This document shows positions 5,594-14,484 of a DNA stretch of 21,761 nucleotides, in pieces. Source of the stretch: an uncultured Prevotella sp. (lineage in GTDB: Bacteria; Bacteroidota; Bacteroidia; Bacteroidales; Bacteroidaceae); contig CAJKQX010000042.1 in the NCBI GenBank assembly GCA_905202125.1, forward strand, positions 1 to 21,761, read 5' to 3'. The notes below the pieces were generated by a model. The model saw only the letters and a list, made by a program, of their open reading frames with translations. It did not search any database and was not told the origin of the DNA. Numbering within the stretch: the first letter of the stretch is position 1; the number at the start of each line of letters is the position of its first letter. Both the position numbers and the translations under genes were made by a program.

Positions 5594-8167
5594 ATGAAGC
5601 AACAACGTGGGCATACGTCATGCCTTTTATCAGCGATGATTATTGCATGTGTCATCGGTTGCAAGCCTCACACGGCAACCGACAGCGTGACACGCACCGC
5701 GGCACTCGATGCAGCGGCCTGGAACAACTCCAAATGGATATCAGTAAAGAATGCACCGGTGGTGAAGGGAGTCAACAACGAGCGCGCCGCCGATGGCGCC
5801 AACTGGTTTGTGACCTCATTCAGCAACGACAAGAAGGTGGTGTCGGCCACATGGATGACCGCCGGACTGGGCGTCTACCAGTTGTACATCAACGGCCGAC
5901 AGATCTCGCGCGAGGTGCTCAAACCGGGATTTACTCATCCGTTCAAGACCAAACGCTCGTTCACCTACGACGTCACGGGCGCCATCGACCGTAAGGCCGG
6001 AGCCACCAACACCCTCTCCGTACAGGTCACTCCGGGATGGTGGGCCGACAAGATAGTCACCCCCGGCGGTACCGACGGCATGTACGGCACCAAGTGCGCT
6101 TTCCGCGGTGTGCTCCTGCTGACATACGCCGACGGCTCCACCGAGTATGTCAACACCGACACCGACCACTGGCGCGCGGGCATAGCCGGACCGGTGAAGC
6201 ATGCCGCCATATTCGACGGCGAGGAGTATGATGCCCGCGAACCGATGGGCTACGACTGCGCCGCAAGCATGGACATGGCCGAGGAGAACCGCGAGTTCAA
6301 GGGCGAGATTGTGCCCTCGGATGGTGCCGAGGTGTACAAGCGTCCCGACATCGCCCTCAATCCCGTCCGTGCATACGTATGGCAAGGCGTGAGAGGAGCC
6401 AAAGAGAAAGAACACGGCAAGGTGATCATCACCCGCGAGTATCAGCCGGGCGACGTGATGACCGTGAATCCGGGCGAGGAGCTCGTGGTCGATTTCGGTC
6501 AGAACAGCGCCGCCGTGCCTTCGTTCGTCTTCAAGGGCGACGAGGGCACCACGCTCACCTGTCTGCCGGCCGAACTGCTCAACGACGGCAATGGTGCTCA
6601 GAGCCGTGGAATGGACGGTCCGGAGGGCAGCGTCCACCGCGACAATCTGCGCATACCCAACGCCGGATGCCGCATGAGTTATGTCTTCGGGCAGAGCGAC
6701 GACTACGTCAGTTACGAGCCCTCGTGCACCTTCTTCGGCTATCGGTTCGTGTCAATCAGCGCCAACGGCGGTCCCGTCACCATCAAGTCGCTACGCAGCA
6801 TACCCGTCACATCCATAGCCCGGGAGCTCGAGACGGGCCGCATCACCACGGGCAACGACATGGTCAACAAACTCATATCCAACACCCGCTGGGGCCAGAT
6901 GTCCAACTATCTGTCCGTGCCCACCGACTGTCCGCAGCGCAACGAGCGACTGGGATGGACGGCCGACACGCAGGTATTCACCGAGACGGGCACCTTCTTT
7001 GCCAACACCCGCAAGTTCTTCCACAAATGGATGCGCGACATGCGCGACACCCAGCACCCCAAAGGCGGATTCCCGGGTGTGGCGCCGCTGGCACAGTATG
7101 GCAACGAGTACACCCGTCTGGGATGGTCGGACGCCGGCATCATAGTGCCCTGGACCATCTGGAAACAGTTTGACGACACACAGATTGTAGAGGAGAACTG
7201 GCAGGCGATGGACCTGCTCATGGGTCATCTCAACGACACCAAATACGACCACAAGGCGCTCATTGACGAGAATTTCAATTATCAGTGGGCCGACTGGCTG
7301 AGCTACGAACCGCTGGAGAGCTGCAGCGGACTGGCCTTCACATCCGACGGGCCGAAGCCCGAGGCCATAGACTATTGGAACTATCTGAGTGCATGCTACT
7401 GGGCTATGGACGCCACGATGATGCGCGACATGGCTCGGGCCACCAACCGCAACGCGGCCAAATACCAAAGGATGGCGGACGAGGCTAAGGCGTATATGCG
7501 GGAGAAATTTCTCAACGCCGACGGCACTTTCAAGACCGACATCCTCAACACCATGCAGACACCGGCGCTCTTCGCCCTGAAGACGGGACTTGTGGAGGGC
7601 GAGGCCAAAACCAACATGATAGCCCGTCTGCGCCAAAACTTCAAGGACCACGACATGTGTTTGCAGACGGGATTTCTCGGCACATCCATCCTCATGCCCA
7701 CACTCACCGAGAACGGCATGTCCGACATAGCCTATGCACTGCTCTATCAGCGCAAGAACCCGAGCTGGCTCTACTCCATCGACAACGGCGCCACCACCAT
7801 CTGGGAACGCTGGAACAGCTACATGGTGGACAAGGGCATGGGTCCACGCGGCATGAACAGTTTCAATCACTATGCCTACGGATGCGTGTGCCAGTGGATA
7901 TGGGAGTCGGTGGCCGGCATCGCGGCCGACCCTCAACGTCCCGGTTTCAAGCATATCATCATGCGCCCCGTGCCCGACAAGCGTCTGGGTCATGTGGAGG
8001 CGGAGTACCAATCGGCCGCCGGACTGATAAAGAGTGCGTGGAGATATGAGGGCGACAAGTGGATATGGCAGTTCACCATTCCCGAAGGCGCCATCGCCAC
8101 AGTGACCGTCCCCGGCGAGACCACATCGAAGGAATACGGCAGTGGCACCCACAAGATAACAAAGTAA
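5594..8167 (+). CDS. Alpha-L-rhamnosidase lipoprotein, GH78 family
   Basis: This 857-residue enzyme should release terminal alpha-L-rhamnose from plant or microbial glycans or glycosides with inversion. Its order fits GH78: a lipoprotein signal with lipobox VIGC (C23), an N-terminal beta-sandwich (~75-240), a second beta domain (~285-395), the (alpha/alpha)6 catalytic domain (~410-750) and a C-terminal beta domain (~765-857). The hallmark DCPQRNERLGWTAD starts at D445; E451 falls where the family's general acid is expected, and E738 in TTIWERW is the likely general base. After C23 come KPHTA, without the acidic residues of the Bacteroidota surface-export signal, so it probably faces the periplasm. 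It has its own promoter and terminator. No SusCD, regulator or other glycosidase is nearby. Family assignment is strong; the glycan substrate is unknown. Confidence 0.93.
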   Translation: MKQQRGHTSCLLSAMIIACVIGCKPHTATDSVTRTAALDAAAWNNSKWISVKNAPVVKGVNNERAADGANWFVTSFSNDKKVVSATWMTAGLGVYQLYINGRQISREVLKPGFTHPFKTKRSFTYDVTGAIDRKAGATNTLSVQVTPGWWADKIVTPGGTDGMYGTKCAFRGVLLLTYADGSTEYVNTDTDHWRAGIAGPVKHAAIFDGEEYDAREPMGYDCAASMDMAEENREFKGEIVPSDGAEVYKRPDIALNPVRAYVWQGVRGAKEKEHGKVIITREYQPGDVMTVNPGEELVVDFGQNSAAVPSFVFKGDEGTTLTCLPAELLNDGNGAQSRGMDGPEGSVHRDNLRIPNAGCRMSYVFGQSDDYVSYEPSCTFFGYRFVSISANGGPVTIKSLRSIPVTSIARELETGRITTGNDMVNKLISNTRWGQMSNYLSVPTDCPQRNERLGWTADTQVFTETGTFFANTRKFFHKWMRDMRDTQHPKGGFPGVAPLAQYGNEYTRLGWSDAGIIVPWTIWKQFDDTQIVEENWQAMDLLMGHLNDTKYDHKALIDENFNYQWADWLSYEPLESCSGLAFTSDGPKPEAIDYWNYLSACYWAMDATMMRDMARATNRNAAKYQRMADEAKAYMREKFLNADGTFKTDILNTMQTPALFALKTGLVEGEAKTNMIARLRQNFKDHDMCLQTGFLGTSILMPTLTENGMSDIAYALLYQRKNPSWLYSIDNGATTIWERWNSYMVDKGMGPRGMNSFNHYAYGCVCQWIWESVAGIAADPQRPGFKHIIMRPVPDKRLGHVEAEYQSAAGLIKSAWRYEGDKWIWQFTIPEGAIATVTVPGETTSKEYGSGTHKITK

Positions 8168-8182
8168 GACAATATCCTACCG

Positions 8183-8220
8183 AAGGCCGGACTCTCACAC
8201 ACAGGGGTCCGGCCTTTTTT
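8183..8220 (+). terminator. Intrinsic terminator after the rhamnosidase gene
   Basis: AAGGCCGGAC (8183-8192) pairs perfectly with GTCCGGCCTT (8207-8216) across a 14-nt loop. The T-run continues to 8220. It starts 15 nt after the stop codon. Confidence 0.9.
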
Positions 8221-8314
8221 CCTGGTACGCGGCGGAGCTTTTCACGCCACACTGATATCATAGACAGCGGTCCACCTTATAAATAAATTTAATTATTAAG
8301 GTATTAACCCCACA

Positions 8315-8354
8315 TTACGGGATATTTTACCTAATTTTGCAACTCCTCCCGTAA
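8315..8354 (+). promoter_or_regulatory. Promoter region of the Ca2+ ATPase operon
   Basis: TAATTTTG at 8332-8339 is a full TAnnTTTG box about 35 nt before the ATG at 8374. No TTTG lies at the right distance upstream, so the -33 part is weak. The box is flanked by an inverted 7-mer, TTACGGG (8315-8321) and CCCGTAA (8348-8354), which could be an operator or a leader structure. Confidence 0.5.
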
Positions 8355-8373
8355 AAGGATTATTATCAAGACA

Positions 8374-10962
8374 ATGGATATCCAAAAGCAACAAAACATT
8401 ATCGAAGGACTCAGCGACCGTCAAGTGGAACAAAGCCGTCTCGAGCACGGAGCCAATATCCTCACTCCTCCGGCGCACACGTCGCTCTGGAAACTTTACC
8501 TCGAAAAATACAACGATCCGATAATAAAGATACTGCTTGTGGCGGCTGCCATATCGCTCGCCTTAGCTTTCATTCACAACGATTTCATCGAGACCGTCGG
8601 CATCATCATGGCCATCGTGCTGGCCACAACCGTGGGATTCTATTTCGAGCGCAATGCCGCCAAAAAGTTTGACATGCTCACCGCCCTGGGCGAGGAGTCG
8701 CTCGTGACGGTCAGACGCAACGGCGAGATCAAGCGCATAGCCCGCAAGGACGTGGTGGTGGGCGATGTCATGATCATCGAGGTGGGCGACGAGATACCGG
8801 CTGACGGACGGCTCGTATCCTCCACCGACCTTCAGATAGACGAGTCGTCGCTCACGGGCGAACCGATAACGAGCAAACATGCCGGCGCCCCTGCGGCCGA
8901 TGACCACGAAGCCACGTATCCCGCCGACATGGTGCTGCGCTCGACAATGGTGATGAACGGCAACGGAGTGGCCGTGGTGACGGGTGTGGGCGACAACACG
9001 GAGATAGGACAGGTGGCGCGCAAGGCTACCGAACTGACGGAGGTGAAGACTCCGCTCAATGTGCAGCTCACCAAACTGGCCAAGATGATAAGCATCGTGG
9101 GCAGCAGCGTCTCGATTGCGGCGTTCCTCATATTCCTCATCCACGACATACTGACCAACGCCCTGTGGCAGGGCACGGATTATCTGTCCATGCTCGACGT
9201 GGTGCTCAAATATTTCATGATGGCCGTCACACTCATCGTCATGGCCGTGCCCGAGGGACTGCCGATGGCCGTCACGCTGGCTCTGGCTCTCAACATGCGA
9301 CGCATGCTCAAAAGCAACAATCTGGTGCGCAAGTTGCATGCCTGCGAGACGATGGGGGCCGCCACGGTGATATGCACCGACAAGACGGGCACACTGACAC
9401 AAAACCGCATGCAGGTGGCCGAGATGGTGGTGGAGAACGGCGGCATGCCTCTGGACTATGCTCTTGCAGCCAACTCGACAGCCGACATCGGCCCTGACGG
9501 CAAGGGCATCGGCAACCCCACGGAGGCGGCTCTGCTGATGTGGCTCGGGAAGAACGGCAAGGACTATCGCCTGTTGCGCGACAGGGCCACGATAATCAAG
9601 CGCATACCCTTCTCCACCGAGAAGAAGTACAAGGCCACGCTCGTCGATATCGATGGCGCGCGCTGGCTCTTCGTCAAAGGTGCTCCGGAGATAATAATCT
9701 CGTTCTGCGACATCAGCGACGAGGACAAGGATCGTGTGAATCGGCGTCTGAAGGATTTTCAGGGCAGAGCCATGCGCACTCTCGCCTTCGCCTGTGCACA
9801 TACCGACGACATGACTATTTCCCATCTGACGCTCCAGGGATATGCCGCCATCATGGATCCTCTGCGCGAGGATGTGGCCGAAGCGGTGGAGAGGTGCCAC
9901 TCGGCAGGCATCGGTGTCAAGATAGTGACGGGCGACACGGCGGCCACGGCAGTGGAGATAGCCCGACAGATAGGCATCTGGCATAGCGACACTCCGGCCT
10001 CCGACCAGATCACAGGACCCGACTTTGAGGCTCTGAGCGACGAGGAGGCTTACCTCAGGGTGGCTTCGCTCAAGGTGATGAGCCGCGCACGTCCGGGCGA
10101 CAAGCAACGTCTCGTCAATCTGCTCCAGCGTCGCGGCGAGGTGGTGGCGGTCACGGGCGATGGCACCAACGATGCTCCGGCCCTCAACCATGCTCACGTA
10201 GGACTGTCTCTCGGGTCGGGTACGAGTGTGGCAAAGAACGCGAGCGACATCACCCTCATCGACGATTCGTTCCGCAGCATAGTCAAAGCTGTGATGTGGG
10301 GACGGTCGTTGTATAAGAACATACAGCGTTTCCTGTTCTTCCAGCTCATAGTGAACGTGACGGCATTGCTGCTCGTCCTGGGCGGCTCAATCATAGGTAC
10401 CGAACTACCGCTCACCGTCACTCAGATATTATGGGTGAACCTCATCATGGACACCTTCGCCGCTATGGCATTGGCATCGCTGCCTCCTTCGGAAGAGGTG
10501 ATGAAGGACCGACCGCGCAAACAGACCGATTTCATCATCAGCCACAACATGGCCTGGGGCATCGCAATCATAGGATTAGTATTCTTCGCCCTTATGTTCG
10601 GCATGCTCATATATTGCATACGCAATTGTTCTACGGACGGCGTGATAGACGTAAAAGCCCTCACGGTGTTCTTCACCGTGTTCGTGATGATGCAGTGGTG
10701 GAACCTTTTCAACGCCAAGTCATTGGGTTCAGTCCACTCGGCTCTGCACAGTCTGACCAAAGACCCGGGACTGCTTACCACACTGGTCATCATCCTCGGC
10801 GGCCAATGGATGATAGTGACATTCGGCGGAGCGATGTTCCGCACCGTTCCACTCTCGCCATCCGAATGGGCGGCAATCATCTCCGCCACATCGGTTGTGC
10901 TTTGGGCGGGTGAGATATACAGGGCCGTTGTGCGCCTGAAAGCCAAAAACAAACAGGCGTAA
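8374..10962 (+). CDS. Calcium-translocating P-type ATPase, PMCA-like (P2B)
   Basis: This 862-residue inner-membrane pump should export Ca2+ from the cytoplasm using ATP. It has an N-terminal cation-ATPase segment, an actuator domain with LTGEP (160-164), transmembrane helix 4 with PEGLP (293-297), the phosphorylation site DKTGTLT (D336), an ATP-binding domain and the hinge TGDGTNDAP (from 594). A C-terminal block of membrane helices follows. Helix 6 carries WVNLIMD (N689, D693), as in PMCA-type pumps that bind a single Ca2+. There is no calmodulin-binding tail. Length is normal for bacterial members. It is first in a likely operon with ribF (28-nt gap) and the CPBP protease. Ion specificity is inferred from family. 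Confidence 0.93.
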   Translation: MDIQKQQNIIEGLSDRQVEQSRLEHGANILTPPAHTSLWKLYLEKYNDPIIKILLVAAAISLALAFIHNDFIETVGIIMAIVLATTVGFYFERNAAKKFDMLTALGEESLVTVRRNGEIKRIARKDVVVGDVMIIEVGDEIPADGRLVSSTDLQIDESSLTGEPITSKHAGAPAADDHEATYPADMVLRSTMVMNGNGVAVVTGVGDNTEIGQVARKATELTEVKTPLNVQLTKLAKMISIVGSSVSIAAFLIFLIHDILTNALWQGTDYLSMLDVVLKYFMMAVTLIVMAVPEGLPMAVTLALALNMRRMLKSNNLVRKLHACETMGAATVICTDKTGTLTQNRMQVAEMVVENGGMPLDYALAANSTADIGPDGKGIGNPTEAALLMWLGKNGKDYRLLRDRATIIKRIPFSTEKKYKATLVDIDGARWLFVKGAPEIIISFCDISDEDKDRVNRRLKDFQGRAMRTLAFACAHTDDMTISHLTLQGYAAIMDPLREDVAEAVERCHSAGIGVKIVTGDTAATAVEIARQIGIWHSDTPASDQITGPDFEALSDEEAYLRVASLKVMSRARPGDKQRLVNLLQRRGEVVAVTGDGTNDAPALNHAHVGLSLGSGTSVAKNASDITLIDDSFRSIVKAVMWGRSLYKNIQRFLFFQLIVNVTALLLVLGGSIIGTELPLTVTQILWVNLIMDTFAAMALASLPPSEEVMKDRPRKQTDFIISHNMAWGIAIIGLVFFALMFGMLIYCIRNCSTDGVIDVKALTVFFTVFVMMQWWNLFNAKSLGSVHSALHSLTKDPGLLTTLVIILGGQWMIVTFGGAMFRTVPLSPSEWAAIISATSVVLWAGEIYRAVVRLKAKNKQA

Positions 10963-10990
10963 ACAACGCTGACACATACTGCACAAACAA

Positions 10991-11935
10991 ATGAAAACAT
11001 TCATACTCAACGATAATATGGCGCCGATGGCACCCTGCGTGGCCACAATAGGATTTTTCGATGGTGTGCACAGGGGTCACAGGCATCTCATACGGCAAGT
11101 GATCGGCGAAGCCCGCAAGGCCGGCATGCAAGCCACAATCATCACTTTCGACCGTCATCCGCGACAGACCGTGGACACGGGATACATCCCCCGGATGCTG
11201 TCAACGACTGATGATAAGTTGCTGCTATTGTCAAAGACCGACATCGACAACACCGTAATACTGCCGTTTGACAAAGCAATGGCGTCGATGACAGCACTGT
11301 CGTTCATGCGCGATGTGCTGAAAGCGCGGCTCAATGTACGCAAGCTCGTGATCGGCTACGACAATCGTTTCGGCTGCAACCGTGCCGAAGGTTTTGAACA
11401 ATATGTGGAATACGGCCGGATGTTGGACATGGAGGTGATACGCGGAAACGAACTTACCATCGAAGGACAGAACGTGAGTTCTTCGGCCATACGACGTCTT
11501 CTGGAGGCCGGAAAGGTGGAAACGGCCGCCGATTTTTTGGGTTATCCATACACCATCGAAGGCATTGTCGTGGACGGATACCGCAACGGACGTGCGATGG
11601 GATTTCCCACAGCCAACATCAATCCTGACTCTATCGGCCGGATGTTGCCTGCCTGTGGCGTGTACAGTGCGTCGGTGCGCATAGGTCAGACAGTGACTTC
11701 GCATCCGGCGATGGTCAACATCGGCAGTCGTCCTACATTCGAAGGACAGGACGTGACGATAGAAACTCACATCTTCGACTTTGATGATGACATCTACGGC
11801 AAGACGTTATCGGTGGCGTTCAAACATCGTCTGCGCGACGAGAGGAGGTTTGACACCCCACAACAATTGGCCGAACAGCTCGCGAAAGACAAGAAACAGG
11901 CAATCGAACAACTAAATACAGACTTTGAATCATGA
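10991..11935 (+). CDS. ribF: Bifunctional riboflavin kinase / FMN adenylyltransferase
   Basis: The 314-residue protein should turn riboflavin into FMN and then FAD in the cytoplasm. The N-terminal FAD synthetase domain shows GFFDGVHRGH (21-30), the nucleotidyltransferase GxxDxxHxGH-type motif, and SSSAIRR further on. The C-terminal riboflavin kinase domain carries GRAMGFPTAN (200-209), which binds ATP-Mg2+ and the flavin. Length matches RibF of other bacteria. It starts 28 nt after the Ca2+ ATPase gene, and its stop overlaps the next gene's start (ATGA), implying shared transcription and coupled translation. The link between calcium export and flavin synthesis is probably only positional. Confidence 0.95.
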   Translation: MKTFILNDNMAPMAPCVATIGFFDGVHRGHRHLIRQVIGEARKAGMQATIITFDRHPRQTVDTGYIPRMLSTTDDKLLLLSKTDIDNTVILPFDKAMASMTALSFMRDVLKARLNVRKLVIGYDNRFGCNRAEGFEQYVEYGRMLDMEVIRGNELTIEGQNVSSSAIRRLLEAGKVETAADFLGYPYTIEGIVVDGYRNGRAMGFPTANINPDSIGRMLPACGVYSASVRIGQTVTSHPAMVNIGSRPTFEGQDVTIETHIFDFDDDIYGKTLSVAFKHRLRDERRFDTPQQLAEQLAKDKKQAIEQLNTDFES

Positions 11936-12717
11936 GCAAATCACGCAGCAACGCATTTAATGTGGCATTTTATTTCGTTACGTTCGCAGTCATACAATTG
12001 GCTGTCGGCATGCTTCTGAAATTGATTTTCAATGAGGACATCACAGCCAACGCTACCGCCCTTGTGCTCAACACGATTGTGGCAAGCGCAATTGTCATCA
12101 TACTTTTCACATGCACCCGATGGTGCCCCGTGTCACGCCAATATCTCAACACACGTCCCTGGGACGTGCTGATATGGACAATGCTTGCGGCATTGGGATG
12201 CAACGTCCTGTCATCTTTTATTGTTGACATGCTCGGTGCAGACCTTCCGAAGGATTATGTCAGGCTATTCAGTCAGATCATGGACCACGAGCTGGGTTAT
12301 TTCGCAATAGGTATCATCGGTCCGGTGGCAGAGGAGGTGGTGTTCAGAGGAGCCATTCTGCGCACCCTACTCAAACTCTTCGACAAGCGCATGCACTGGT
12401 GGGCCATCTTCATCTCGGCCCTTCTGTTCGCCGTGGCGCACGGCAACGTGGCACAAGGGGTCAACGCCCTGCTCTTGGGAATGCTTCTCGGATGGCTCTA
12501 TTATCACACGGGCAGCATCATTCCGGGCATCGCCTTCCACTGGAGCAACAACACCATTGCCTACGTCATGATGAAACTCATGCCCGGATCGGCCGACATG
12601 ACATTCAGCGAGATGTGCGGTCATGACACGGGAAAGATGGTTCTGTACGTCTTTTTCGCCCTCTGTGTGCTGTTGCCATCGCTCTATCAGCTGGCCGGAA
12701 AGATAAGGAAGAAATAA
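11932..12717 (+). CDS. CPBP-family (CAAX-like) intramembrane metalloprotease
   Basis: This 261-residue protein has about seven hydrophobic segments and the three CPBP/ABI motifs: EEVVFRG (E134, E135, R139), FAVAH (H170) and HWSNN (H203, N206). The glutamates and histidines would hold the catalytic metal within the membrane. Relatives include Rce1-type CAAX proteases and proteins for bacteriocin maturation or self-immunity in Gram-positives. Its ATG overlaps the ribF stop by 4 nt. It converges with the accessory cassette 17 nt downstream without a recognisable terminator. Substrate unknown. Its nearness to a bacteriocin-like peptide is suggestive, but it lies on the opposite strand in a separate, GC-rich operon. 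Confidence 0.88.
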   Translation: MSKSRSNAFNVAFYFVTFAVIQLAVGMLLKLIFNEDITANATALVLNTIVASAIVIILFTCTRWCPVSRQYLNTRPWDVLIWTMLAALGCNVLSSFIVDMLGADLPKDYVRLFSQIMDHELGYFAIGIIGPVAEEVVFRGAILRTLLKLFDKRMHWWAIFISALLFAVAHGNVAQGVNALLLGMLLGWLYYHTGSIIPGIAFHWSNNTIAYVMMKLMPGSADMTFSEMCGHDTGKMVLYVFFALCVLLPSLYQLAGKIRKK

Positions 12718-12734
12718 CAAAGTGTATCAAAAAT

Positions 12735-13313
12735 TTAAATACTAAAAAAGAAATAATAGGCTATTAACATAAAACATGATGGCATAAGTATAGAAAATAA
12801 AACCGGGATTGCAGCCTTCTTATCATACAAAAGGTATGCAACTGAAATAAAATATATACATCCCCAACAGTATAAATTAATATTCTTCAAATCATTTAAA
12901 GTTAAATCAAAAATAAATTTGATATTAAGAAAGTCCTCTATTGAGTGAATCTGTGAATTTTCACAATATGTGACAATATTGTATAAAAAGAAAAGATAAT
13001 ACCCCATCATAGGAAAAAATGCCAGACCAAAAACGAATGCTAATTTTTCAAAAGAAATAGATTCGTCAAAAACATAGTTCAACATTGTCTCTGATGTTAT
13101 TAAAAGGAAAGAATATATAATAAGTGGAATGATTGCAGCAAATATACTTGAAACTTGAAATAATACTTTATAAAAAGACGGTACTTCTATTAAACCAATA
13201 ATGTCAAATTGGATTTTATTAGCATATTCTGAAATAAGATATGCACACACCGTGCAAATGATAAGAACAATGATAGGGGTTGTTTTTTTATAATTAAGAT
13301 TGAATGGAAACAT
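12735..13313 (-). CDS. Five-helix membrane protein, Yip1-like (weak assignment)
   Basis: The 192-residue protein has hydrophobic segments at about 12-30, 48-72, 89-113, 147-163 and 168-190, with only short loops between. The layout and the FFPMMGYYLF stretch recall YIP1-family integral membrane proteins, but I cannot confirm the family. It is the last gene of the cassette and its start overlaps the upstream SpoIIM-like gene by 20 nt, so the two are probably translated together. AT content is very high, as in the whole cassette. A transport or immunity role beside the peptide gene is inference. Confidence 0.72.
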   Translation of the reverse strand: MFPFNLNYKKTTPIIVLIICTVCAYLISEYANKIQFDIIGLIEVPSFYKVLFQVSSIFAAIIPLIIYSFLLITSETMLNYVFDESISFEKLAFVFGLAFFPMMGYYLFFLYNIVTYCENSQIHSIEDFLNIKFIFDLTLNDLKNINLYCWGCIYFISVAYLLYDKKAAIPVLFSILMPSCFMLIAYYFFFSI

Positions 13314-13824
13314 AACTTTCTAAAAATGCTGATATTAAAATTATTAGTGATGCAATCAGAATGAATAAAATATATCTTCTCAAAGACGAAGATGTATGAT
13401 ATTTAAAAAAATCATTTGAAATGGAAAATCCGCAATAGCCAAAAACAATTAGTCCTAAAATTTCAGGACTATGAGGTAGCAAAGAACCACAAATCTCCTT
13501 AAATGATAATATTTGCGTACTACTTCCAACAATACTTCCTAAAACAAAAGCATTTAGAAAAACAATTATTATAGAATAAACACCATAACTAAATGCTCCA
13601 AAAATGAAGCATTTAGTTGAAACGGTGAGATTATTTAATGCTATCTCTTTGAATCTACTGAAAGAATCCAAATGGTATAATTCTGTAATATTCGGCTTAC
13701 TTTGGGGTAAAACATTAACATTTAAAATGTTTGAATCGATGCTAAAAAAGTAGCCAAGAACAAATCCTATAAGATATGTACTGACCAATAAGATAGCAAA
13801 ATATTTATATTTAATGTATTGCAT
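13294..13824 (-). CDS. SpoIIM/DUF95-family integral membrane protein
   Basis: This 176-residue protein has an N-terminal helix (8-28) and membrane segments near 71-100, 116-136 and 150-168. The region FLNAFVLGSIVG (N91, G96) followed by LPHSPEILGLIVFGYCG (H118, E121, G132) matches the conserved core of SpoIIM/DUF95 proteins, where the usual form is NG..LG then PHG..E. Outside sporulating bacteria, DUF95 proteins are known components of circular bacteriocin clusters (enterocin AS-48, carnocyclin and uberolysin types), thought to act in export, maturation or immunity. Here it starts 5 nt after the glycine-zipper peptide gene and overlaps the Yip1-like gene. A sporulation role is ruled out by the taxonomic setting. 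Confidence 0.8.
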   Translation of the reverse strand: MQYIKYKYFAILLVSTYLIGFVLGYFFSIDSNILNVNVLPQSKPNITELYHLDSFSRFKEIALNNLTVSTKCFIFGAFSYGVYSIIIVFLNAFVLGSIVGSSTQILSFKEICGSLLPHSPEILGLIVFGYCGFSISNDFFKYHTSSSLRRYILFILIASLIILISAFLESYVSIQS

Positions 13825-13829
13825 TTACA

Positions 13830-14099
13830 TTAAAGGCCTACAACGGCTCCAGCCACTGCTCCAGGTACACTTCCAAAAGCTGCACCCCAAGCCAATCCTT
13901 GAAGGGTGGATTCGTATACTCCAACAGTCCCTATTATGAGAGCCTCTTCAGCAGTAGCACCTTTTTTGGATGCTATATAGCCAATTCCAACCCATGCTTG
14001 TGCATTATTTACTTTATTTTCTTTAACTACGAACGCTGTTCCGAAAGACATTCCGAAGACTAATCCCAAAGCCATAATTTTTCTTCTGATTATTTTCAT
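13830..14099 (-). CDS. Secreted glycine-zipper peptide, bacteriocin-like
   Basis: This 89-residue peptide starts with a basic stretch (MKIIRRK), a hydrophobic segment (8-25) and a polar linker ending NNAQA, giving a possible signal peptidase cut between A35 and W36. The 54-residue remainder is small, Gly/Ala-rich and ends with G68, G72, G76, G80, G84 and G88, six glycines at exact four-residue spacing ((GxxxG) five times over). Such glycine zippers pack membrane helices together and occur in pore-forming peptides and GxxxG bacteriocins. There is no double-glycine leader and no cysteine. It lies 26 nt after the zinc-ribbon gene and 5 nt before the SpoIIM-like gene. Alternatives: a structural envelope peptide or a toxin component. 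It is clearly a gene from its frame, spacing and composition; its function is inferred. Confidence 0.75.
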   Translation of the reverse strand: MKIIRRKIMALGLVFGMSFGTAFVVKENKVNNAQAWVGIGYIASKKGATAEEALIIGTVGVYESTLQGLAWGAAFGSVPGAVAGAVVGL

Positions 14100-14125
14100 A
14101 AGTTTATAAATTGATTAGTATTTGA

Positions 14126-14458
14126 TTAATAAAATAATTTCTTGAATTTAATTGTTGTTATTGTTAATATGATTAATATGATAATATCCAAACTCAAAGC
14201 AAATATTCCATATACCAAAGAATCTAAGAAATTGTTATGAAAAACATAAAGAGATATTTGCATCGGTACAACAATTGCTAAAAAACCGGAAATAAAAGCA
14301 AAGTGGAATGGAATGGGTTCCTTCTCAGGTATAATTCCATTACCACAATGATTACATTGTATTGAAAATCCAACACCTCTTATTACATAAAAAAGACAAT
14401 TAATTATCGATACCTTTTTATGACAGTGTGGACATGTTCGATTGTTTATCATAGCCAT
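14126..14458 (-). CDS. Small membrane protein with N-terminal CxxC/CxxC zinc ribbon
   Basis: The 110-residue protein opens with CPHC (9-12) and CNHC (35-38), 22 residues apart, forming a likely zinc ribbon. Two hydrophobic segments follow, roughly 52-75 and 80-105, and a basic tail. This layout resembles a described group of small 'CxxC-20-CxxC' proteins of unknown function. It is the first gene of the cassette, about 20 nt downstream of the predicted transcription start. A second in-frame ATG (residue 3) could also be used. A redox or regulatory role for the peptide system is possible but not shown. Confidence 0.72.
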   Translation of the reverse strand: MAMINNRTCPHCHKKVSIINCLFYVIRGVGFSIQCNHCGNGIIPEKEPIPFHFAFISGFLAIVVPMQISLYVFHNNFLDSLVYGIFALSLDIIILIILTITTIKFKKLFY

Positions 14459-14484
14459 TAAGTTTTATAATTGTATTTTGAAAA

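Noticed and set aside
6791..8152. Minus-strand open frame (453 codons) opposite the rhamnosidase
   Set aside because: Shadow of the GH78 catalytic domain; no family features.
8563..10197. Minus-strand open frame (544 codons) opposite the Ca2+ ATPase
   Set aside because: It mirrors the codon pattern of the pump gene and has no start signal or domain.
11932..12717. CPBP protease as a member of the bacteriocin-like cassette
   Set aside because: It is on the opposite strand, GC-rich, and translationally coupled to ribF; proximity alone is not enough.
13294..13824. Sporulation protein (SpoIIM) as a functional label
   Set aside because: The family resemblance is real but no sporulation genes are present and Bacteroidales do not sporulate; only the domain family is kept.
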